Source: Hyphomicrobiaceae bacterium
GTDB taxonomy: Bacteria > Pseudomonadota > Alphaproteobacteria > Rhizobiales > Methyloligellaceae
Direction: 5' to 3'
Assembly: GCA_020637815.1 (NCBI GenBank)
Contig: JACKJS010000002.1
Coordinates: 434,001-498,000, forward strand
Length of the DNA stretch: 64,000 nt
Shown here: positions 57,523 to 64,000 of the stretch, piece after piece
Layout of the letters: each line of letters starts with the position of its first letter
How positions within the stretch are numbered: position 1 is the first letter of the stretch
The notes under the pieces: model-generated
Told to the model about the DNA's origin: nothing
Databases searched by the model: none
What the model saw: the letters and a program-made list of their open reading frames with translations, nothing else
Program-made: the position numbers and the translations under genes

Positions 57523-58320
57523 TCACTCTAGGTAGGAGCGCACATCGCTTTGGTCAAGTTCGGAAGCCGCTACAAGCCTATAGTGCCTTTCGTCCACGAC
57601 CTTCACTTCGTCTCCCTTTAGGGTTAGTTCGAATAATGCAATTACGCCGTCAGCCATAAACTGCGCCGAAATCGCGCGGCACCTCATGCCAGGAAACTTC
57701 TGTTCAGCAAACCGAATGTCTTGAGTGGTCTGGACGATGCCAATCTGGTCGTTTCCACCCTTCGCCTGCACAGGGATGACGTAGTGGCAGCCGTGCTTGT
57801 CTAGACCGATGTAGAGCTCGTCGATCTCTATCTGGCCTATGTCCTTTACCGTTGTGCGCAGGTGGTTTTGGAGGCTGTAGGTCGTTAGCCCCAAGAATGT
57901 ATCAATCAAACGATTGTACCGGACGATTGCCAGAAGAGCTTGTTCGTCATCCAAAGCATATGCTCGGATCAACTCAGGCGTGGCATCCGGAATGGCGATG
58001 CTGACTAGATGCTCGCTTGGAAGAATCCGAGTTGTACGGACAAGCCTAAATCGATAGCGGGAACGTCCCGCGCCCTCGATTATCCACTCGCGGTCAACGG
58101 GTTGGGTCTCGGCTATTGCCTGTGGTAAGTCAATTCGGTAGCGAAACGAATAAGGCACATCGCCGATATTGTCGGGCAGCACGATGCCCAGTTCGGCTGC
58201 CTTTGCCTTTATCTCGTCGCGTACGAACTCAAACTCGTCGACACCTTGTCTCCAATGATCGAAGAATATGCTCTCGATCAGAGCTTTGTAGCGGTGCTGC
58301 CTCTTTGGTTCCTTAGCCAT
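57523..58320 (-). CDS. Putative restriction endonuclease of the module
   Basis: A 265-aa protein I cannot assign to a named nuclease family. A plausible PD-(D/E)XK core is ELYIGLDKHGCHYVIPVQAKGG (about 172-193): an acidic residue followed by QAK, as in Mrr-like nucleases where Gln replaces the second acid. It overlaps the methyltransferase stop by eight bases on the same strand and is last in the module, supporting a restriction role. Base composition is lower in GC than in clpB. Alternative: an accessory protein of the methyltransferase. It probably cuts unmethylated sites that the methyltransferase protects. Confidence 0.6.
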   Translation of the reverse strand: MAKEPKRQHRYKALIESIFFDHWRQGVDEFEFVRDEIKAKAAELGIVLPDNIGDVPYSFRYRIDLPQAIAETQPVDREWIIEGAGRSRYRFRLVRTTRILPSEHLVSIAIPDATPELIRAYALDDEQALLAIVRYNRLIDTFLGLTTYSLQNHLRTTVKDIGQIEIDELYIGLDKHGCHYVIPVQAKGGNDQIGIVQTTQDIRFAEQKFPGMRCRAISAQFMADGVIALFELTLKGDEVKVVDERHYRLVAASELDQSDVRSYLE

Positions 58321-59641
58321 TGGCTGTCAATGCTACAAGCCGAGCCCGTTCAATGTCATGCTGCTTACGCTTCTTGGCGCCGCTCTTTCGGTCTCGCCTA
58401 GTATTTGGAGCAGGGACGTCAAAGAACTGTGCCGCTTTCGACATATCGAAATAAAGAAGGGACTCGTCACCGAGTTCGAGCCCTTCAGACGGACGCTGAG
58501 GCGTTTGTCCAAGTGCCTTCATCACTTCCGCGGCAACCGCTCTTGCCATTGCCGGTGGGACCGCATTTCCAACCTGTCGTGCACCATGCCACTTCGTTGA
58601 ATGCAAACGAAACCAGTCGGGAAAGCTATGAAGACGTGCCATTTCTCTCACCGTGATGCAGCGAGGGAACTCGTAGTGAACTGGACGAGGGCTAGTAAAG
58701 GCGCCGCGGGCACCATCTGTACCAGCCCGAAGTGTATTCGAGAGGCCCTTCCTATCCAGCCGAAAAAACCTTGAGATCGGCTCTACCTTACCTGCGGCAG
58801 TCTCTGAGAAACGCCTCTGTGAAATCTCTGTATGGCGCGTTCTCCAGGAAGACGTAAGCTTGCCTGGGTCCCATCGGCGCTTGTATCCGTAGTGCCAAGC
58901 GTGGTCTGCGATACAGCGCAGCTCTTGAGCGTAGGAGCTCATTCGTCCCCACGTCGGGATGCGAACGCTGTCAGAGGACTCCAACTCAGCGTACCGGTCT
59001 GCATTGGGCAAGTCTGCGAGAGCTTCCTCACAAGTAGGGCCTGTGCAAACACCGTCCCTGGAGTCGTCTGCAGGAGCGGTCTGGATCGGCGGATATTCCG
59101 GCAGCGGCAAACCCTTCTTCGTTCCAATAAGGAACAGGCGTTGGCGTCTCTGGGGAACGCCGTACGAAGATGCGTCCAACACTTTCCAAGGAAGGCGCAC
59201 AGCGTACCCGGCCGCATCGAACGCCGTCACCAGTTCCTCAAGCAAGGCGCGGTGGTAGCCGACCGTAAGCCCTTTGACATTCTCAAAAACGAAAGACTTT
59301 GCATCAAGCTCGACAACCGTTCGTACAAACTCCAAGACCAACGAGTTCCGCGGATCATTTAAGGCTCTATGGCCAATCAAGGAAAAGCCCTGGCAGGGAG
59401 GTCCTCCAAAAACACAGTCGACCGAGCGATTTCCGATCCTCGACAATTGGCGCAACTTAGCCGTTGAGCGCGAACCAATTGGCTCGGGAAGGATGGCGCA
59501 AGTCGGAAAATTGAACTTATGCACGGCGCAGTGGATTGGGTCGCTCTCGACTGCCCCCACAACATCGAAACCTGCCTGCTCAAAACCCAGGCTGAGCCCA
59601 CCTGCACCGGCAAATAGGTCTACAGCAATTGGCCGTGTCAT
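58313..59641 (-). CDS. C5-cytosine DNA methyltransferase
   Basis: A 442-aa enzyme with all main m5C motifs in order: I DLFAGAGGLSLGFEQAGF, IV GGPPCQGFSLIG (catalytic Cys), VI FENVKGL, VIII QRRQRLFLIG and X GNAVPPAMARAVA. The target-recognition part lies between VIII and IX (about 190-310). About 75 residues extend past motif X, rich in Lys and Arg. It probably protects host DNA from the neighbouring endonuclease. The recognition sequence cannot be read from the protein. The start is ATG 59641, 107 bp after vsr. Confidence 0.93.
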   Translation of the reverse strand: MTRPIAVDLFAGAGGLSLGFEQAGFDVVGAVESDPIHCAVHKFNFPTCAILPEPIGSRSTAKLRQLSRIGNRSVDCVFGGPPCQGFSLIGHRALNDPRNSLVLEFVRTVVELDAKSFVFENVKGLTVGYHRALLEELVTAFDAAGYAVRLPWKVLDASSYGVPQRRQRLFLIGTKKGLPLPEYPPIQTAPADDSRDGVCTGPTCEEALADLPNADRYAELESSDSVRIPTWGRMSSYAQELRCIADHAWHYGYKRRWDPGKLTSSWRTRHTEISQRRFSETAAGKVEPISRFFRLDRKGLSNTLRAGTDGARGAFTSPRPVHYEFPRCITVREMARLHSFPDWFRLHSTKWHGARQVGNAVPPAMARAVAAEVMKALGQTPQRPSEGLELGDESLLYFDMSKAAQFFDVPAPNTRRDRKSGAKKRKQHDIERARLVALTANG

Positions 59642-59748
59642 CCGTATCTCCCTTGCCCAACCACCAAAACGTTAAGTCAGACACAATCTGCAATCAAGAA
59701 CAAAGAGCGAACAAACGAGAGTCGTACTAATCCGCCTGTTTTCTCGCG

Positions 59749-60219
59749 TCATTCGGTGCGCACCCCCAAAAAGCCGATGAGGGCTTTCGATAGTGTCTCC
59801 GTATCCTTGGTCTGGCATTGCCAAATTGTCAGTGACTGCCAACCGCGCCGAGTAAGTTCGTCCCGAGCCTTTTTGTCTCGCTCGATGTTGCTTGCGATCT
59901 TGGGCCCCCAGTACTCGAGCCGCGACCTGGGCAGCTGGCCTTTGCTGCAACCGTGGCCATGCCAGAAACATCCATGAACGAACACGACCTTGCGACAACG
60001 CGGGAAGACCAGATCTGGTTTTCCTGGCAAGTCGCGAACGTGAAGTCTGTATCGATAGCCGAGCCCATGGGCTATACGTCGGACCACTAGCTCCGGACCG
60101 GTATCCTCCTGCCGCACACTTTGCATGATGTGGCGACGCTGTTCAGGGCTTCGTGTGTCCAACCTTTTGCCTATGCCGTCCTCAACAATCTCTGAAGCAC
60201 AGTCTCGCTTCGTTGGCAC
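59749..60219 (-). CDS. vsr: Very short patch repair endonuclease (Vsr)
   Basis: A 156-aa endonuclease that nicks beside T:G mismatches produced by deamination of 5-methylcytosine. Signatures: SPEQRRHIMQSVRQEDTGPEL, RDLPGKPDLVFP (catalytic Asp), VVFVHGCFWHGHGC (metal and His residues), and RDKKARDELTRRGW. It is the first gene of a vsr-methyltransferase-nuclease set; its presence supports a C5 modification at a site where deamination is harmful. The frame starts with GTG 60219; a start nearer the conserved region is possible. Confidence 0.92.
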   Translation of the reverse strand: MPTKRDCASEIVEDGIGKRLDTRSPEQRRHIMQSVRQEDTGPELVVRRIAHGLGYRYRLHVRDLPGKPDLVFPRCRKVVFVHGCFWHGHGCSKGQLPRSRLEYWGPKIASNIERDKKARDELTRRGWQSLTIWQCQTKDTETLSKALIGFLGVRTE

Positions 60220-60563
60220 CGATTCGCCAACACGTGGCGACCCTAATTCAGTGGATGCCTTCTTAGGAGGAGAACCTTATCCCCCGCCAAACTCGACAAC
60301 ACTACCTCCATCCCTCGTTCAGCGCGATGCGTGGCTAGCAGACCGTCTGGTCTCAGGCCGGGGCAATTCCGGGAGACTGCGGAGTGGATGTGCGTATTGC
60401 TAGCGTCCGAGCCGCAATCCTCCCCGTAACCTTTTGAAAAGCACGCCGGGAGATTTGCCTGTCCGCGCACGCTCCCGTTGAGACTTTTTGAGCGGTCTCG
60501 TCCCTAGAGTTCCCGCGCATGCCGCTTGGGGAAGCACGGCATGCCTATAAGGGGACTGGAAAA
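60220..60563. other. Intergenic region between vsr and the glucan-synthase operon
   Basis: About 340 bp with divergent genes at its edges, so it should hold both promoters. One short plus-strand frame (60125-60403) runs antisense into vsr and is not supported. A hairpin at 60517-60544 lies next to the ribosome site of the right-hand operon. Confidence 0.5.
60517..60544 (+). promoter_or_regulatory. Inverted repeat in the 5' region of the glucan-synthase operon
   Basis: GCATGCCG / CGGCATGC with a 12-base centre, ending 19 bp before the first start codon, just upstream of the AGGGG ribosome site. It could be an operator or an mRNA hairpin influencing translation. Confidence 0.4.
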
Positions 60564-62180
60564 ATGGGGAAAGACCCGCGCGATCTCGGCAATCTTGCCG
60601 CGCGTCTCGATATGGAGACGCCGGACATTGCCGCGCTCAAGGCAACGCTTACCGAAGCCGAACGGGCCGAGGTGAAGCGTTTCGAAGACGAACTTTTCCG
60701 CGACGGCGACGATGCCGACGCCAAGCGGACGGCAGAGGTCTTCGATCTCGATCTTTGCGATGCGCTCGATGCGGCCGCTCCAGGCGTGCGCGAAAGCGCG
60801 TCCGGCGGTGCGGGGGCGCTTCAAGCTCTTCTGGCCGAACAGGTTCATGCGTGGGACTGGCATCCGACGCCGGAGCCGGAAGCGCCTTTCGACGCGCCGC
60901 CGCCCGATGCCGCACCCGCCCAAGAGCCTGGGCCTGGCAATGCCGCGCAGGCCAAGACGTCGCAAGATAGCCAGACATCGCGCGGCACGTTCTGGTGGCG
61001 CCTGTTCAAGACGGCCGTGGCGCTTGCCGCCGTGATCGGTCTCGGATGGACGCCACTGCAGCGTTTCTTGCAGAACACCAGCGCGGAGGCCACGGTCAAT
61101 GCGCGCCTCGTGACGTTGCGCGCCCCGATAGCGGGCACGGTTCACCTCGCGGGTCCCGGCGAACGCGTCGGCACCGAGATCGATGCGGGCACGCCGCTCC
61201 TCACCATCGAAAATCCACGCGAAGACCGGACGCAACTCGATACGCTGCGCCGCGATATTTCAGGCCTCGAATCGGAGCGCGAAGCGCTCGGCCGCCGAAA
61301 GGCGCAGCTTCAAGACCTGCAAGGGAGCTTGCGCGAGCAGCGCGATGCGTTCCAGGCGGGCCGCGTGGCGCAGCTCGAGGCACGGATCGCCTCGCTGAAG
61401 GCGGAGATCGCCGCGGCCGACGCGAAGGAAAGCGAGACCAAGAGCGCCTTGGCGCGGTCGCAGAGCCTCAAAGCGCAAGGCTGGCAGACCGAGGCGGCCC
61501 TGGAAACGGCCGAGCGCGAACACAAGGTCGCGCTGAACACGGAAGAAGCGCTGCGTCAGCAGATGGTGGCGACGAAGGTCGAACTCGATGCGGCGCGCCG
61601 CGGCTTATTCGTGGGCGACAGCTACAACGATATCCCGCGCACGGCGCAGCGTCTCGATGAAGTCGCGCAAGAGATCATCGGGCTCGATACCGATATCGGG
61701 CAAAAGACCCAGCGGATCGCGCAACTCCGCTCCGAATTCAGCCTGGAGCAGAAGCGTTTCGACGTGCGCTCGCGCGCCGCGCTCAACGCGCCGGTTCCGG
61801 GACGCATCTGGGAAGTGCTGACCGCGAACGGCGAGGAGGTATCCCATGGGCAAGATTTGATGCGCGTCTTGGATTGCGCCGGCGTGCGGGTGACCGCAGC
61901 GGTGAGCGAGTCCGTCTATAACGAGCTCCGTATCGGCCAGCCCGCGACGTTTCATCTGCGTGGCGGTTCCGAAGAACTCGAAGGCCGAGTGACCGGCCTG
62001 CACGGTTTGGCCGCCGTCCCCGGCAATTGGGCCATCGAGCAGACGGCGCTGGCGCGCGAGCCCTATCACGTCACCGTCGAGGTTCCGAATCTGGCGAACG
62101 GACCGGACTGTCACGTGGGCCGCACCGGCAAGGTGACGTTCAACACTGCAACTGGACCGGTGACGGCGGCCGCAAGATGA
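60564..62180 (+). CDS. Membrane-fusion (HlyD/Alg44-like) subunit of the polysaccharide synthase
   Basis: A 538-aa protein. Residues 1-145 are cytoplasmic, acidic then Pro/Ala-rich. One membrane helix follows (FKTAVALAAVIGLGW, near 148-163). The periplasmic part has the first half of a biotinyl-lipoyl domain (ATVNARLVTLRAPIAGTV), a long coiled coil (about 222-400), the second lipoyl half (APVPGRIWEVLTANGEEV) and a beta-barrel end. MFPs of this kind stand beside GT2 synthases (Alg44, BgsB). Its stop overlaps the glycosyltransferase start by four bases. Start ATG 60564 follows AGGGG; an upstream in-frame ATG at 60519 lies within the hairpin. Confidence 0.85.
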   Translation: MGKDPRDLGNLAARLDMETPDIAALKATLTEAERAEVKRFEDELFRDGDDADAKRTAEVFDLDLCDALDAAAPGVRESASGGAGALQALLAEQVHAWDWHPTPEPEAPFDAPPPDAAPAQEPGPGNAAQAKTSQDSQTSRGTFWWRLFKTAVALAAVIGLGWTPLQRFLQNTSAEATVNARLVTLRAPIAGTVHLAGPGERVGTEIDAGTPLLTIENPREDRTQLDTLRRDISGLESEREALGRRKAQLQDLQGSLREQRDAFQAGRVAQLEARIASLKAEIAAADAKESETKSALARSQSLKAQGWQTEAALETAEREHKVALNTEEALRQQMVATKVELDAARRGLFVGDSYNDIPRTAQRLDEVAQEIIGLDTDIGQKTQRIAQLRSEFSLEQKRFDVRSRAALNAPVPGRIWEVLTANGEEVSHGQDLMRVLDCAGVRVTAAVSESVYNELRIGQPATFHLRGGSEELEGRVTGLHGLAAVPGNWAIEQTALAREPYHVTVEVPNLANGPDCHVGRTGKVTFNTATGPVTAAAR

Positions 62181-64000
62181 GCTACGCGTCCGGCGTCACG
62201 TTGTGGGAGGCCTTCCTCCCTGGGCTGACGGTCTTGTTCCTCGCGTTTGCGCTCCTGCCTTGGCTCAACCGCGACAAGGACTGGATCCGCGGCATCGTGA
62301 TCGCGCTGTGCTTGATCCTAGTCTGGCGCTACGCCGCTTGGCGTGTCACCGACTCGCTGCCGCCCGTGGGGCTGAGTTGGGATTTCGCGGCGGCGATCGT
62401 CTTCTTGTCCGTCGAGCTCCTGGCGCTTGTCGGCGCGACCCTGTCCTTGTTGTTTCTCACGCGCACGATCGACCGAACGCCCGAGGTGGAGCGCAATCTG
62501 CCGTGGGTGAATGGCCTCGCGCGCAAGCCGCTCGTGGATGTCCTGATCTGTACGTATAACGAGGACGAGACGATCCTCGAGCGCACGATCATCGGCGCGC
62601 TCGCCCTCGATTATCCGAACTATCGCCTGTGGGTGTGCGACGACGGCCGCCGAGATTGGCTGGAGGCGTTGTGTGCGCGGCTCGGCTGCGGCTACATCAC
62701 TCGGCCCGGCAATGCCCATGCCAAGGCAGGAAACATCAATCACGCCTTGGGCCATCTGAACACGCTGCCCGAGAAGCCGGAGTTCATCTCCATTCTCGAT
62801 GCGGACTTCGTCGTGAAGTCGACCTTCCTGACCCGCACCATGGCCCTGATGCGCGATCCCGGCGTCGGCATCGTGCAGACGCCGCAGCATTTCTTCAATC
62901 CGGATCCGATTCAGACCAATCTCGATATGGCCCGGGTGTGGCCGGACGAGCAGCGCTATTTCTTCGGCGTCGTGTTGCCGGCAAAGGACGCGTGGGGCTG
63001 CGCGTTCTGTTGCGGAACCTCCTCGCTGATCCGCTTCGCGCCGCTGATGGAGATCGGCGGTTTTCCGACCGACTCGGTGACCGAAGACTATCTGCTCACT
63101 TTGCGGCTCAAGGAGAAGGGCGCCCGCACCGTCTTTCTCAACGAGATCCTTTCTCTCGGTCTCGCGCCGGAAGGCCTGAAGGAATACATCACCCAGCGGA
63201 GCCGCTGGGCCTTGGGCTTCATGCAGATCATGGGGGGGCATAGCAGTCCCTTCCGCTTCGGCAACGGCCTCAACCTCATCGACCGGATCGGGCTGACCGA
63301 GACGTTCCTGCATTGGGCGATGACCTTCACCTTCCGGGCTCTGACGCTGATTGTCCCGGTGCTCTATCTCCTCTTCGACGTGAAGGCGGTGTCGACCGAT
63401 CTCGCCAGTGCCGTCACGTTTTTCCTGCCGGCCTTCGTCGCGCAGATTGCGGTCGGGACCTGGATCTCGGGCGGGCGGCTCATTCCGATCATGTCGGACC
63501 TGAGTCAGCTTCTTTGCGCCGACGCCATCATCAAGTCCTGCGCGGTCGGGCTCTTCAAACCGCATGGTCACAAGTTCAAGGTGACGGCCAAAGGGCGCAG
63601 CCGCGACGAGACCTCGGTGCAGTGGCCGCTTCTGCGGAGCTTCGCGCCTTATCTGTTCCTGTCCGTGGCCGGTATCCTCTGGGCCTTCGTGATCGATGAT
63701 ACCCGCCCGCTCGCCGAGTCGGCCGGGCTGGCGTTGGTCTGGACCTGGTACAATATCGTGCTGCTGCTCCTCGCCTGCTTCGTCGCGGTGGAGGCCGCGG
63801 ATCGCCGCGCGGGCGAGCGGTTCCATGTGAACCGGGCGGGCCTCTTGTCCACGGCCGGCAACACGCAATGGCGTACGATCTGCGACATCTCCATTTCAGG
63901 GATGCGCTTGATGGGTGAGGCGCCGGGCAGCATCGGAAGTCATGTGCGCATCCGCCACGAGGATCTCGATGTGGACGCGACGATCGTCCGCGTCGGCGAA
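62177..64000 (+). CDS. BcsA-like family 2 glycosyltransferase with PilZ-like segment (3' end outside window)
   Basis: 608 codons visible, open at the right edge. Processive beta-glycan synthase: membrane helices near 8-28, 36-52, 70-95, 370-400, 410-430, 488-507 and 515-540. Catalytic parts are LICTYNEDE (123), DDG (155), DAD (208), FCCGTSS, TED (302) and QRSRW (340). The C-terminal part from about 543 (RRAGERFHVNRAG, DISISGMRLMGE) has the PilZ pattern for c-di-GMP binding. Relatives make cellulose, curdlan or mixed-linkage beta-glucan; a paired upstream MFP matches the bgsBA plan. The exact polymer is inferred only. Confidence 0.88.
   Translation, partial: MSYASGVTLWEAFLPGLTVLFLAFALLPWLNRDKDWIRGIVIALCLILVWRYAAWRVTDSLPPVGLSWDFAAAIVFLSVELLALVGATLSLLFLTRTIDRTPEVERNLPWVNGLARKPLVDVLICTYNEDETILERTIIGALALDYPNYRLWVCDDGRRDWLEALCARLGCGYITRPGNAHAKAGNINHALGHLNTLPEKPEFISILDADFVVKSTFLTRTMALMRDPGVGIVQTPQHFFNPDPIQTNLDMARVWPDEQRYFFGVVLPAKDAWGCAFCCGTSSLIRFAPLMEIGGFPTDSVTEDYLLTLRLKEKGARTVFLNEILSLGLAPEGLKEYITQRSRWALGFMQIMGGHSSPFRFGNGLNLIDRIGLTETFLHWAMTFTFRALTLIVPVLYLLFDVKAVSTDLASAVTFFLPAFVAQIAVGTWISGGRLIPIMSDLSQLLCADAIIKSCAVGLFKPHGHKFKVTAKGRSRDETSVQWPLLRSFAPYLFLSVAGILWAFVIDDTRPLAESAGLALVWTWYNIVLLLLACFVAVEAADRRAGERFHVNRAGLLSTAGNTQWRTICDISISGMRLMGEAPGSIGSHVRIRHEDLDVDATIVRVGE

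Noticed and set aside
60125..60403. 92-codon plus-strand frame beside vsr
   Set aside because: Its first part is antisense to vsr, there is no ribosome site and no recognisable family.

Overview
The window is a 64 kb piece of a GC-rich alphaproteobacterial chromosome. Gene content and order point to the Hyphomicrobiales (rhizobial/methylotroph relatives): CarD, a 7Fe ferredoxin, an S4-domain protein and a SUV3-like helicase in a row; L28 near CobT/CobS, a J-domain protein, BolA, a CorC-like protein, AroB and AroK; XerD-AccA; PtsP-PrfA-PrmC. I did not try to name the genus. The two outermost genes are cut by the window edges.

Layout. 1-1374: 5' part of cydD (minus). 1814-10714: an accessory catabolic cluster on the plus strand, made of an AmiC-like ligand sensor, an AmiR-like ANTAR antiterminator, a roughly 600-nt leader, the two subunits of an ATP-dependent hydantoinase/oxoprolinase-type enzyme, an NCS1-type permease and an outer-membrane channel protein. 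Its permease and intergenic DNA are visibly AT-richer than the rest, and it ends about 800 bp from the 3' end of a tRNA-Arg(CCU) gene (11518-11594). 11768-14058: a Tat-exported multicopper oxidase and a secreted nuclease-fold protein that lacks most catalytic residues. 14158-20827: minus-strand housekeeping block (carD, fdxA, S4 protein, helicase, DUF3108 protein). A 573-bp gap before the helicase carries a diverged 104-bp duplication and a GAAC-N7-GAAC site. 21049-34325: rpmB, an esterase-like protein, cobT, cobS, J-domain protein, bolA, corC-like, aroB, aroK, xerD, accA and two tandem YafK-type L,D-transpeptidases. 34385-45345: secA, arsC with an ArsR-like remnant, a parvulin, argJ, mutT, a lone Flp-type pilin, a methyltransferase, comF, a nitrilase-family amidase, a DUF1178 protein and a YkuD transpeptidase. 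45403-57505: ubiG, lysC, ptsP, an HTH-membrane protein, prfA, prmC, a DUF4167 protein, a small RDD-like protein and clpB.

57523-60219 is a compact minus-strand restriction-modification module: Vsr endonuclease, C5-cytosine methyltransferase and an unclassified nuclease-like protein. 60564-64000 is a two-gene operon for a c-di-GMP-responsive beta-glucan synthase: a membrane-fusion protein followed by a BcsA-like GT2 enzyme with a C-terminal PilZ-like segment. The pair resembles the mixed-linkage beta-glucan synthase pair BgsB/BgsA.

The most unusual parts are the AmiC/AmiR-controlled lactam or hydantoin cluster with a candidate antitermination hairpin, the Vsr-methyltransferase-nuclease module, the membrane-fusion/GT2 operon, the nuclease-fold protein with lost active-site residues, and the duplicated DNA upstream of the helicase.
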